Shown here piece by piece: positions 53,747-62,856 of a stretch of DNA of 64,000 nt; positions within the stretch are counted from its first letter, which is position 1, and every line of letters begins with the position of its first letter. Location of the stretch: contig NZ_ASRV01000091.1 in the NCBI RefSeq assembly GCF_000401215.1, positions 1 to 64,000 on the forward strand. The letters run 5' to 3'. Below the pieces are notes generated by a model. That model saw nothing but the letters and a program-made list of their open reading frames with translations. It did not search any database and was not told the origin of the DNA. The position numbers and the translations under genes were made by a program. The DNA comes from Clostridium sartagoforme AAU1 (GTDB lineage Bacteria > Bacillota > Clostridia > Clostridiales > Clostridiaceae).

Positions 53747-56700
53747 TTATATTTCTTCAGGCTTACTTACAAAAAAATCATTATCCTCATAGTCATCATT
53801 TGATCTTGTTTGATCAACTCCACCTGCTAAATTTTCCCTTATAGCATCAAATACTCCTTTCATGTTAATTGTTCCATATCCCCACTGCTCATTTGGATAT
53901 ATATCTCCAACTCTCATACTAGTTCCTCTTATTAAATAAGTTCTTATTTCCGTTGCATATAAACTCGGATCATTACCATTAACTATTCCCCATTGCATTA
54001 AAAGTGCACAACATCCTGCTGTAATGGAGGTCCCCACAGATGAGCCACTAACTATCCTAGTTCCTCCGCCTGGTGTTGTAACTATTGCATTTATTCCTCC
54101 TGCTGCAATATCTGGCTTTATTCTCCCATCTCTTGTGAATCCTCTACCAGATTGTCCTATAGTTGCATTGTTGTTTTGATTATAAAATGCTGCTGCTATT
54201 ACACTTCTTGCTGTTGCAGGAATTGTTAGTGTCGTATATTGACTTGGACTTAAGAACTTGGTATCTGGATCAAGTAAACTTCTTTGTGGTAGCCAACTCC
54301 AGTATCGTCCATCCACTACATAATCTCCATATAATCTAAATTGCCATATTCCTTCCTTTAACCCTCTTGCTTCTATACTTATTATCTGGTCTCCTGTAAA
54401 AAGATCTGGATATATATATGAAATTCTCATTCTTGTTCCTTCATAAATAAAATTTACCTTTTCAACTTTATTTAGTCTTACTGGTATTCTTTCAACGACT
54501 TCTCCAGAGGGCGATACTACTCCTATTGAAACCTTATCAGGTTGTTGAATATATATTTGAAAATTTAAATCTCTTTGTCCCTTTCCAATTCTGATTTCTA
54601 AAGTTCTTATTTGCCCTGGTCTATCAAACCTTCCTTCTGTATGTGTGTCTGTATCACCTTCATTTCCAGTACCCGTAACACATACTACTCCTAGTTGAAT
54701 ACTTATTTGTGATATATATGCCTCAACTACATTGGTCCCATCATGTGATCCTATATTGCTTCCTACAGGGAGACATATAACCATAGGCTTCCCTAAGTCA
54801 CTTGCTAACATATTCAAATACCGTATTGCTAAAGATAGTTCTATACTTGTATATCTTCCACTTCCTGGTGTACTAACACCTGCATAATCTAATATCACAC
54901 TTGGAGCTTGTTTCAATTTAACTATTGCAAACTCACAATCTGGAGCTATTCCCATAACTTCTGGATTTATTCCTCTAGCACCAACTAAACTTGCCACCAT
55001 TGTCCCATGTCCTATATCATCTTTAGTTCTAACTATTGCATATGGATCTTCTCCTCTTTTATTAGCTTGTATAGCTTGGTTTATTTGATCACTATTATAC
55101 TCTACGCCTAGCTTAACATCATATATTCTACTATTTCCTTCTATGCTTTGATCCCATATTCTTACTATTCTTGTAGTCTCGTCTTCTCTCATAAATTCAC
55201 TATTTAAGTAATCTATTCCAGTATCTATAATTCCAACAATAACGCCTCTCCCATTTAGTTGTATAAATGGATTGTTATGAAATAACGGAGCCCCACTTGC
55301 TTCTACAGGTGAAGATTGCTCTAATGTATAAATTACAGGTATTTCTATTGAAACTACATCTTTAACATATGGCTCAAGTTCTAGTACTCTATTAAATGGT
55401 ATAAAAGCGATTCCAAAGTTATTATCTACTAACACAATTGATGCACCTGGTATATCATTTACTTTTAGCGCTTGCTCCCTAGAACTATATTCAATTAAAA
55501 AACCTACAACCTCTGAGTAATTCTGATAATTTTGAAGTGCTTCACTTTGAAGATCCTTGTATATACTCATTTGTCTATACTTATTATTTTTGATATCCAC
55601 TTCCTTTTCCTCCAATTTAATAAAAACGTTATTTTCCTCAGCCGTGATATCTTTATAATTAATTCCATTGCTATCGCTTTGTTTTTCTTCATCATATCTA
55701 TAATTCCCACTATTTCTAGTACCAATAAACCCTATATTATTTATTATACTTTCTATAGCAGAACTTAGACATACCTCTCCATACCCCCAACTTGGATCAG
55801 GATACTTAACATCTGTTCTAGGCCTTTTTGCAGATGTAACCAAGTAGTATTTTAGCCGCTCTCCATATAAATACGGATCATTTCTTTTAACAACCCCCCA
55901 CTCCATCATTAATGCAGCTATTCCGGCTACATGCGGAGCTGCCATAGATGTTCCGCTTTTAGTATCAAAAGATCTATTTGGAGTTGTTGATGATATATTT
56001 TCTCCTGGTGCCACCAAATCTGGTCTTATTGTTTGAAATATATAGGGCCTTCCTCTTCCACTAAAAGGTGATATATTATTAGTGACATAGTTATAGCTCC
56101 CAACTGCAATTATATTACTAACAGTTGCTGGTATTCCCAGTGTATTTAAAACTGTGGGTTGAAGAAATTTTGTGTTAACATTTAATCCTTCTGATATTGG
56201 TAACCACATATCAAATAAACCTGTATATTCATTTAATAAAAATATCCTAATTTCCCATTGACCTGAAGATATATATTGTCCATTTGTAAGTAATGCAATA
56301 GATATTTCTCCTATTAAGTCAAATGGTTTAGGCCCTGTATAAAATACTTGATATCTATCTCGTCCAATAAATCCTTCGTTGTATCCTTCACGTACTATTA
56401 TGTCTCCGCTAGTTGCTGCTGTAGGACTAATTATTCTTATCGCTATTTCTGATAAGACAGGTTTATATAAGTTTAATATAACAGCAGCTTCATCTTCGGC
56501 TATATTTATAAGTATTCTCTTTTCTCCTGATAAATCCCCACCAACATGATGCGCCGCATCTCCTTCATTTCCTGCTGCAATAACAATTGTAATTCTTTCT
56601 AGAGTAGCTATAGTTGATATATATTGTTCTAATAAACTGCTACCATTATGAGCTCCATCATTAGTACTTAAGCTTATATTTACTACTAATGGTTTAGTTA

Positions 56701-57451
56701 GCTCCTTTCCCTTATCTACTAAGAATTTAATTCCCCTCATTATGTTTGTACTAAGAGCATACTGTCCTCTAGTGCACTTAACCATAGCAATCGAACTTTC
56801 CGGAGCTACACCATAAAAAGCATTATTTATATTTCCACCAGCACAAGCTATACCAGCCACATGAGTTCCATGTTCTGTATTGTCATATGAAGGTACAATT
56901 GTAAATGGATCTTGATTCTGTAGTGCAGTATTTATGATTTCCCTATTATAAACTTTGCCATTATCACTTAAATCATATATATAATCTATTCTTGTAGTCC
57001 CATCCTGATTTCTAAACGCTGGATGAGTATAATCTATTCCTGAATCTATAAATCCAATTAAAATTCCTTCACCTCTAATGTTATATCCTTCTCTTGCTGT
57101 ATTTACGCAAGCAGCTCTATTACTCTGAGCATCTGTTGTATATAAACTCTTCGGTAATTCTATATATTGTATTGAGTCACTACTTGCTAATCTCCATAGA
57201 TTCTCAGTTGGTATATTGACTATTCCAAATCCAAACCCTAAATTTTCGTAGGTTCCACCTAAACTTTGGACGATACTTCTTACATTTTCCTCACTATCTC
57301 CTGATATTATAGTAACTTCTATTATATTTAATTGTGAAAATTTATCTCCATAGCTTATTCCTAATTTACTTAATATGTTCTTCGGTACATTTTGTATTAA
57401 TCCTAATACTGCATCTACCTTATTTGGATTTATGTTTTCTATCGTTATCAC
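53747..57451 (-). CDS. Csp germination protease, two subtilase units in one polypeptide
   Basis: 1234 aa, double the usual Csp size. Unit 1: prodomain 1-110, catalytic D136 (FIDSGID), H194 (EHGTHVAG), S502 (SGTSMAAPHVAG). A charged linker is about 575-625. Unit 2: a second prodomain-like region about 630-715, then D743 (IIDTGID), H815 (GHGTMVAS), S1138 in SGSSVGTSITAG. The second Ser motif lacks the usual Pro but the triad residues are present. No signal peptide, as for Csp. It should process pro-SleC on germination. C. difficile has a comparable CspBA fusion, but its second half is a pseudoprotease. It is followed by sleC 62 nt later. Confidence 0.92.
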   Translation of the reverse strand: MITIENINPNKVDAVLGLIQNVPKNILSKLGISYGDKFSQLNIIEVTIISGDSEENVRSIVQSLGGTYENLGFGFGIVNIPTENLWRLASSDSIQYIELPKSLYTTDAQSNRAACVNTAREGYNIRGEGILIGFIDSGIDYTHPAFRNQDGTTRIDYIYDLSDNGKVYNREIINTALQNQDPFTIVPSYDNTEHGTHVAGIACAGGNINNAFYGVAPESSIAMVKCTRGQYALSTNIMRGIKFLVDKGKELTKPLVVNISLSTNDGAHNGSSLLEQYISTIATLERITIVIAAGNEGDAAHHVGGDLSGEKRILINIAEDEAAVILNLYKPVLSEIAIRIISPTAATSGDIIVREGYNEGFIGRDRYQVFYTGPKPFDLIGEISIALLTNGQYISSGQWEIRIFLLNEYTGLFDMWLPISEGLNVNTKFLQPTVLNTLGIPATVSNIIAVGSYNYVTNNISPFSGRGRPYIFQTIRPDLVAPGENISSTTPNRSFDTKSGTSMAAPHVAGIAALMMEWGVVKRNDPYLYGERLKYYLVTSAKRPRTDVKYPDPSWGYGEVCLSSAIESIINNIGFIGTRNSGNYRYDEEKQSDSNGINYKDITAEENNVFIKLEEKEVDIKNNKYRQMSIYKDLQSEALQNYQNYSEVVGFLIEYSSREQALKVNDIPGASIVLVDNNFGIAFIPFNRVLELEPYVKDVVSIEIPVIYTLEQSSPVEASGAPLFHNNPFIQLNGRGVIVGIIDTGIDYLNSEFMREDETTRIVRIWDQSIEGNSRIYDVKLGVEYNSDQINQAIQANKRGEDPYAIVRTKDDIGHGTMVASLVGARGINPEVMGIAPDCEFAIVKLKQAPSVILDYAGVSTPGSGRYTSIELSLAIRYLNMLASDLGKPMVICLPVGSNIGSHDGTNVVEAYISQISIQLGVVCVTGTGNEGDTDTHTEGRFDRPGQIRTLEIRIGKGQRDLNFQIYIQQPDKVSIGVVSPSGEVVERIPVRLNKVEKVNFIYEGTRMRISYIYPDLFTGDQIISIEARGLKEGIWQFRLYGDYVVDGRYWSWLPQRSLLDPDTKFLSPSQYTTLTIPATARSVIAAAFYNQNNNATIGQSGRGFTRDGRIKPDIAAGGINAIVTTPGGGTRIVSGSSVGTSITAGCCALLMQWGIVNGNDPSLYATEIRTYLIRGTSMRVGDIYPNEQWGYGTINMKGVFDAIRENLAGGVDQTRSNDDYEDNDFFVSKPEEI

Positions 57452-57578
57452 CTCTACAACTTGTTTATAATAATATATGTAATTATTATAAAAGTGAGAA
57501 TTTAATTTATAAATTTGTTTCGCAGATTATATTTTGCTTTGCAAAATATTGAATAAAGAAATAGTGAAAAATTTAAAA

Positions 57579-57616
57579 AAGGCTATTTTGAAATTAGCAA
57601 CTTCAAAAATAACCTT
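57579..57616 (-). terminator. Terminator after the HTH regulator gene
   Basis: AAGG-TTATTTTTGAA / TTCAAAATA-CCTT on the minus strand, followed by TTTTTTAAATTTTT, 11 nt past the stop. Confidence 0.8.
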
Positions 57617-57627
57617 CTTAAATAGTA

Positions 57628-58311
57628 TTATAAATTTATTTCCAATCTTTCTAGTTTAGCTAATACAGATACTTCACTAATATTCATAGTCTCTGTTAAT
57701 AAACTTCCACTATTACTAACTAATAAAATTTTTGAGTTTCCTAAACTTTTTACTTGCCTTATAGCTCTTTTACCTTTATATTCAACTAGAAAAATTCCAT
57801 TACTGCTTATTTCCTTAACTAAATAAGAAAAAGCTAAATCACCTTTTAACATTCTAAATCCAGACATTTCATCATCCTGAACTTCTAAATATAAAACTTT
57901 ATCTTGAGAATATCCTTCCACCTTATTAGAATGAATTGGTAATTCCTTGAATCCCTTGCTGTTCTTAAGTGAATAATCAAAAATCGGAATATTCTTCAGT
58001 ACTGAAGAAAAAGCACTAGCCCAAACCTCATCCTTCTCAATTTTCTCTCTAGATACTCCTCTATTACTTGTTTCTTTTATTGATTTTCTTTCTTCTAATA
58101 AAGCTTCATCTGTAACAACCATACTAATGTCATTAAAATCAGAATTTAATATTTTAGACGCCTTTTCAATAAAAGATTCTTGAGCAACTCTTCTTCCTAT
58201 TTCAACTTCATTTATAAATTTTTCAGCTACACCTAATTTTTTTGCTAATACTTTCTGACTCATACCACTTTTCAGTCTAGCTTCTTTTATCTTTTCCCCA
58301 ACTCTACTCAC
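57628..58311 (-). CDS. Xre-type HTH regulator with degenerate S24-like domain
   Basis: 227 aa. The N-terminal helix-turn-helix (GEKIKEARLKSGMSQKVLAK) is followed by a linker and a LexA/CI C-terminal-like domain (YLEVQDDEMSGFRMLKGD...RAIRQVK). In LexA this site has the nucleophile as GDSM and a catalytic Lys; here Ser is replaced by Glu and Lys by Arg, so self-cleavage should be lost. It overlaps the DUF3783 gene by 8 nt, so the two are co-expressed. Target unknown. Confidence 0.87.
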   Translation of the reverse strand: MSRVGEKIKEARLKSGMSQKVLAKKLGVAEKFINEVEIGRRVAQESFIEKASKILNSDFNDISMVVTDEALLEERKSIKETSNRGVSREKIEKDEVWASAFSSVLKNIPIFDYSLKNSKGFKELPIHSNKVEGYSQDKVLYLEVQDDEMSGFRMLKGDLAFSYLVKEISSNGIFLVEYKGKRAIRQVKSLGNSKILLVSNSGSLLTETMNISEVSVLAKLERLEINL

Positions 58312-58681
58312 TTTGAGATCTTCCCTTCTGTTGTTTTAAATACCATTCCCTTTCTTCAACTAAATGTTCTACTAAATAATTAAATTTCCATTCAATTGAG
58401 ACTGGTGTTACTGTTGCCAATATTCCACCTTTGATATTTTGTCTAATGCTTCTTATAGTTTCCTTAAGCTCTTCATCGGAAAAATTATTAAAAAGAATAA
58501 CAGACTCATTTCTTAAGTTTGAATTGAAAGTTTCAAATTTCAAGCCATCTAAAATATCCCTAATGGTCATTTCTGTCATTTCAGAAGATATTAATATAAC
58601 CTTAAATCCTTCTTCCTTTAATATATTTATTTCCCTCTCCGGTACATTATAAGCTAAGATACATTTGTTATTATCAAGCAT
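58304..58681 (-). CDS. DUF3783-type protein
   Basis: 125 aa soluble protein. Features CILAYNVPEREINILKEEGF and VSIEWKFNYLVEHLVEEREW match the DUF3783 family of clostridia, function unknown. AGGAGGGG site. Translationally coupled to the HTH regulator, which suggests a joint role. Confidence 0.78.
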   Translation of the reverse strand: MLDNNKCILAYNVPEREINILKEEGFKVILISSEMTEMTIRDILDGLKFETFNSNLRNESVILFNNFSDEELKETIRSIRQNIKGGILATVTPVSIEWKFNYLVEHLVEEREWYLKQQKGRSQSE

Positions 58682-58705
58682 ATAACCCCTCCTAAATCTT
58701 TATTA

Positions 58706-59230
58706 CTAATTTTCTATTATTTCTGGTGAAGCATAAGTTTCTCCAAATGTTTCTACTGTCATTTTTAGAATCTTTTGATCTTCATATGGCTTATCATTAT
58801 AATCTCTCTTTGAATTTACTATTTTATCTGCTACTTCCATTCCTTCTATAACTTTTCCGAAAGATGCATATTGTCCATCTAGATGTGGAGAATCAGCAAC
58901 CATTATAAAAAATTGACTTCCTGCCGAATCAGGTATCATTGTTCTAGCCATTGAAAGAACTCCTCTTGAATGTTTTAAATCGTTTTTGAATCCATTTCTT
59001 GAGAATTCACCTTTTATACTATAGCCAGGGCCTCCCATTCCTGTTCCATCTGGGCATCCCCCTTGGATCATAAAACCTGGTATTACTCTGTGAAATATAA
59101 TTCCATCATAAAATCCTTTATTAATTAAATCTATAAAGTTTCTTACTGTATTTGGTGCTATTTCTGGATATAATTCAGCTTTTATAATTCCTCCATTTTC
59201 TATGCTTATAGTTACTATTGGATTTTGCAT
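58706..59230 (-). CDS. ppiB: Peptidyl-prolyl cis-trans isomerase, cyclophilin type
   Basis: 174 aa. Single-domain cyclophilin with FHRVIPGFMIQGGCPDGTG, the catalytic Arg in FHRV, and FFIMVADSPHLDGQYASFGKV. No signal peptide, so cytoplasmic. It speeds proline isomerisation in folding proteins. It lies 24 nt upstream of the DUF3783 gene; coupling is possible. Confidence 0.95.
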   Translation of the reverse strand: MQNPIVTISIENGGIIKAELYPEIAPNTVRNFIDLINKGFYDGIIFHRVIPGFMIQGGCPDGTGMGGPGYSIKGEFSRNGFKNDLKHSRGVLSMARTMIPDSAGSQFFIMVADSPHLDGQYASFGKVIEGMEVADKIVNSKRDYNDKPYEDQKILKMTVETFGETYASPEIIEN

Positions 59231-59344
59231 AATAAATCTCCCTTCAATTTCATTTTTATTAGTATTATCATATTTGAATAATTGAATTCAAAATTATGAT
59301 ATATAAATTATTTCTTAATGGTAATTATATATTATTTAATAAAA

Positions 59345-59368
59345 AAAGCATAGATTTCTCTATGCTTT
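59345..59368 (-). terminator. Terminator overlapping the STAS-like gene stop
   Basis: AAAGCATAGA / TCTATGCTTT with loop TTTC and a run of T on the minus strand. The stem includes the first bases of the stop codon at 59367. Confidence 0.85.
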
Positions 59369-59636
59369 ATTGAAAAGTAGTTCCTAACACTACTCTAGAA
59401 TAATCTTTATAATTTGATAAATTTTTAACATTTATTTGCTTAAAAATAAACTCTCTTCCAAACTTATTAATTAGATCTCCAAGAAGAACATTTAAAAAAG
59501 TTGTAGGAATTCTTTTAAATCCCTGAAAATCAAGAACTACTCCTAAATTTATATTGTTTCTAATAATTTCTCTTAGCAAAATAGCATCTTCTATAGTTAT
59601 ATCTTCTCCTAATACGTCTTTTATTCTGATTTCCAT
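59367..59636 (-). CDS. STAS-like (DUF4325) protein
   Basis: 89 aa from the ATG at 59636 (MEIRIKDVLGED), chosen because GGGGGT is 8 nt upstream. The sequence VLDFQGFKRIPTTFLNVLLGDL matches the DUF4325 STAS-like pattern, with a conserved Asp-Phe/Gly turn. Such proteins often accompany ATPase partners in phage defence or signalling, but here it stands alone with its own promoter region and a CodY-like site. Function unknown. Confidence 0.75.
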   Translation of the reverse strand: MEIRIKDVLGEDITIEDAILLREIIRNNINLGVVLDFQGFKRIPTTFLNVLLGDLINKFGREFIFKQINVKNLSNYKDYSRVVLGTTFQ

Positions 59637-59667
59637 ATATAATACCCCCAAATCTACTAATTGTTTA

Positions 59668-59682
59668 AATTTTCTGAAAACT
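59668..59682. promoter_or_regulatory. CodY-box-like site upstream of the STAS-like gene
   Basis: AATTTTCTGAAAACT, 14 of 15 to AATTTTCWGAAAATT, 32 nt before the start codon, consistent with repression. Confidence 0.5.
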
Positions 59683-59744
59683 CTCTTTACTATAATATAT
59701 CAATTATTAGTTTTTTTGTCAACAATTTAACAAATATTTTTTTA

Positions 59745-59780
59745 AATTAAGCTTATAATAATATTATTATAAGCTTAATT
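59745..59780. terminator. 36-bp perfect palindrome after murI
   Basis: AATTAAGCTTATAATAAT and its exact reverse complement, 5 nt past the murI stop. T-rich flank on the minus strand. Confidence 0.75.
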
Positions 59781-59785
59781 CTTTT

Positions 59786-60559
59786 CTACATATTTAAAAG
59801 TTTATTGCTTAAATCTATAAATTCATTTTTACCATATGAATTTATAACTTCTATTTCTCCTTTTTTATTACGTTCTGTTAATAGGTTTTTATTTTCTAAT
59901 CTTCGTCTTAACTCTTTTACCGTTCCTAATCCCCCATCCATTATAATAACATCTTTTCCAACTATTTTTGATAATGTATCTGTTATAAATGGATAGTGCG
60001 TACACCCTAATACAATAGAAGCTATTTTCCCTTTATTATATGTATTTATTTTATTTCTTAAGTACTCTTCAATTTCTTCGCCTTGAAGTTTACCACTTTC
60101 TATAAATTCTACAAGACCAGGACACGGTATTGGAATTATCGATGCCTTATCTTTATATTTCCCCATTAGTTTATTAAACTTTTCTTCTTTTAATGTCATT
60201 GTTGTTGCCATTATTAATATATTTCCTTGTATATTAAGCTCTACAGCTGGTTTTAATGCAGGCTCTATTCCAACTAAAGGTAGTTCTGGGTACACCTTTC
60301 TTAATTCTGCAACAGCAGCACTAGTTGCTGTATTACATGCAATTGCAATTCCTTTTACTCCCTTATTTAATAGAATTTCTACAGCTTTAAAAGTTAGATC
60401 CCTAACTTCACTAACGCTTTTGACTCCATACGGTGCATTTTTAGAATCTCCAAAATATATATAGTTCTCATTTGGCATTATTTTTATTGCCTCTTTCATT
60501 ACACTTAGTCCGCCTACCCCTGAATCAAAAAAACCTATTGGCCTATTTTTGTTGTCCAA
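59786..60559 (-). CDS. murI: Glutamate racemase
   Basis: 257 aa. Makes D-glutamate for peptidoglycan. Substrate-binding [12 protein letters not shown], catalytic C75 (IACNTATSA) and C186 (LGCTHYP), and GDSKNAPYG. Normal length. Its promoter region is in the divergent gap with the glutamine synthetase gene. Confidence 0.97.
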   Translation of the reverse strand: MDNKNRPIGFFDSGVGGLSVMKEAIKIMPNENYIYFGDSKNAPYGVKSVSEVRDLTFKAVEILLNKGVKGIAIACNTATSAAVAELRKVYPELPLVGIEPALKPAVELNIQGNILIMATTMTLKEEKFNKLMGKYKDKASIIPIPCPGLVEFIESGKLQGEEIEEYLRNKINTYNKGKIASIVLGCTHYPFITDTLSKIVGKDVIIMDGGLGTVKELRRRLENKNLLTERNKKGEIEVINSYGKNEFIDLSNKLLNM

Positions 60560-60695
60560 TTACTCTCACTCCATTTTCTTTAATTCTATATTTTATTTTA
60601 TACCTTTATTTAATATAAATCTACAAATTTATATTCTTATTCATACTTACTTATATTAGAAATAATTTACCAATACTATTTCATCAAATTAATTA

Positions 60696-60724
60696 TTGAC
60701 ATCATAAGATGTATATAATAGAAT
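60696..60724 (+). promoter_or_regulatory. Promoter of the glutamine synthetase gene
   Basis: -35 TTGACA (60696-60701), a 17-nt spacer and -10 TAGAAT (60719-60724). The leader of about 110 nt has no recognised riboswitch. Confidence 0.65.
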
Positions 60725-60839
60725 TGCTTTATAAATAAAAAAAATTACGAATATTATGATGTCTATACCACTTAAATATTCGAGTTTCAACAGAAAGGAA
60801 GTGAATTTTCCTTGTTATTTTTCGCAAGGGAACTTTTTT

Positions 60840-62735
60840 ATGAAAGATTTAATTTTTACAATTTCTAAATCAAAACACAATAAAGAAGACTTATCTAAAA
60901 TACTTAAAGAGCATCCTGAAATAAAATTTGTATCTATTGTTGGAATAGACTTATCCGGTAATGACACCGATGAAAAAATTCCTACAAGATTATTTCTAGA
61001 CGATATTGACTCATTTTTAAACGGAGTTGCAATTCAGACAGATGGTTCTTCAGTTGTACTTCCTGGAATAGCAACATTAAATGATGCAAAAGTTGATATG
61101 GTGGCAGATCTTAATGCAAATTGGTTTGTTGACTATAACTTCGATTATATTGATCCAATTACTAACAAACCAGTTGGTACTCTTAGAATCCCTTCATTTT
61201 TAATTCATAACAATAAGGCAGTATGTTCAAGAAATATACTTACTTCTGCAATAAATACTTTTAAATCAACTCTTTTAGATATTTTTAAGAATAAACCTGA
61301 AACTTTAGATCCATTTGGAATTAAATATGATGATATAGATAAAATTATAATTACTTCAGCTACAGAACTAGAATTTTGGGTTAAGACTCCAAATGAACAA
61401 GCTCATATAGAAGAATTATCTACATCTCAAGTATTACAAGAGCAATACTGGACTAGAACTAAAGGAACAGTAAGAACTGCACTAGAAGAAACCTTACTTC
61501 TTATGGAAGCATATGGATTTGAGCCTGAAATGGGGCATAAAGAAGTTGGAGGAGTTAAATCTAAATTAGATAGTAATGGACAATTTAATCATATAATGGA
61601 ACAGCTTGAAATTGATTGGAAATACTCAGATGCTGTTCAAGCTGCTGATAATGAAATTTTTGTTAAGATCCTTACTCAAGAAACCTTTAGAAGACATGGT
61701 TTAGATGTTTCTTTTAAAGCAAAACCTATCGATGATGTTGCAGGATCTGGAATGCATGTCCATCTAGGTGTTAGCTTAAAACTTAAGGATGGAAAGAGAA
61801 TAAACTTATTCCACGCAACTAAGGAGGATTTCTTAAGCTGCATCGGATATGGAGCTATAATGGGAGTATTAAAAAATTATGAAATTATGAATCCATTTAT
61901 TTCTACAACTAGTGGTGCATTTAAAAGATTAAAACCTGGTTTTGAAGCCCCTATATGTATAGTTACATCTCTTGGAGTATCTCCTGATAATCCATCAAGA
62001 AATAGAACTATATTAATAGGCTTAATAAGAGACTTAATGAATCCATTAGCAACTAGATTTGAGCTTAGATCACCTAATCCTCATACAAATATATATCTAG
62101 CTCTTTCAGTTTCATATATGTCAATGCTTGATGGAATAATATATGCTCTTGAAAATAATAAAACTGAAGAAGAGCTTTTAGTTGAATTATCGAAGAAACC
62201 TGGCGAAGATGCTAAATATTTAGAAAAGACAAGAGCTTATAGAAGTGAAGAAGATGTATTTGAGTTCTACTCCGATCTAGAGAGAGATGAATACTTTAGT
62301 AAGGCTCCAGCTACAGTGTACGAAAATCTTCTTCAGTTAGATAAATATCCTGATAAGCTAAATGTATTAAAAAGAAATGATGTCTTTAGTGATAAATTAA
62401 TAAATAGTTTTAAACTTGCAACTATTCAAAGATGGACTACAGATATTATTCACAGAATAATATTAAACCATGCTTCTGAAGTTAGATCATTTAAAAAATT
62501 ACATTCTGATAATGCATTAGATTTAGATATATCAAATTGGATGACTATAGATAACCTTAGACATTATATAATGAAAGATACTTATACAAATAAGGGGTTA
62601 TTCACTCGAATAAAAGAGGCTTTAACTAATGAAAACTATGCTGTTGCTTCCGACTTACTAATTGAGTTAGAAGATAAAATGAGCTCATTAAGAAAGCTTT
62701 ACAATAACTACACTAAAAATTTATTAGATATATAA
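60840..62735 (+). CDS. Glutamine synthetase, long clostridial form
   Basis: 632 aa from the ATG at 60840 (MKDLIFTISKSK), preferred because AAGGGA is 8 nt upstream; the longer frame from 60756 would need an unlikely start. The N-terminal GS beta-grasp (ISIVGIDLSGND, GVAIQTDGSSVV) is followed by catalytic motifs GSGMHVHLGV, NPSRNRTI and RFELRSPNPHTN. Type I GS is about 440 aa and type III about 700, so this is an intermediate clostridial form with a C-terminal helical extension of about 150 residues. It makes glutamine from glutamate and ammonia, if the usual active site is complete. Confidence 0.88.
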   Translation: MKDLIFTISKSKHNKEDLSKILKEHPEIKFVSIVGIDLSGNDTDEKIPTRLFLDDIDSFLNGVAIQTDGSSVVLPGIATLNDAKVDMVADLNANWFVDYNFDYIDPITNKPVGTLRIPSFLIHNNKAVCSRNILTSAINTFKSTLLDIFKNKPETLDPFGIKYDDIDKIIITSATELEFWVKTPNEQAHIEELSTSQVLQEQYWTRTKGTVRTALEETLLLMEAYGFEPEMGHKEVGGVKSKLDSNGQFNHIMEQLEIDWKYSDAVQAADNEIFVKILTQETFRRHGLDVSFKAKPIDDVAGSGMHVHLGVSLKLKDGKRINLFHATKEDFLSCIGYGAIMGVLKNYEIMNPFISTTSGAFKRLKPGFEAPICIVTSLGVSPDNPSRNRTILIGLIRDLMNPLATRFELRSPNPHTNIYLALSVSYMSMLDGIIYALENNKTEEELLVELSKKPGEDAKYLEKTRAYRSEEDVFEFYSDLERDEYFSKAPATVYENLLQLDKYPDKLNVLKRNDVFSDKLINSFKLATIQRWTTDIIHRIILNHASEVRSFKKLHSDNALDLDISNWMTIDNLRHYIMKDTYTNKGLFTRIKEALTNENYAVASDLLIELEDKMSSLRKLYNNYTKNLLDI

Positions 62736-62738
62736 ATT

Positions 62739-62778
62739 TAATTAAAGGATTAGGATTAACATCTTAATCCTTTAATTA
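62739..62778 (+). terminator. Hairpin after glutamine synthetase
   Basis: TAATTAAAGGATTA / TAATCCTTTAATTA with a 12-nt loop, 3 nt past the stop. Weak T-tail. Confidence 0.7.
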
Positions 62779-62856
62779 TGTATAAATTAATATGTGACTG
62801 CTAGTAATATATTACATAAATTGTTATAATATAAATAAAAAGTAGAGGTATAAAAT

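Noticed and set aside
53450-57560. Sigma-G promoter upstream of csp or sleC
   Set aside because: CATATATTA stretches occur but none gave a convincing spaced -35/-10 pair.
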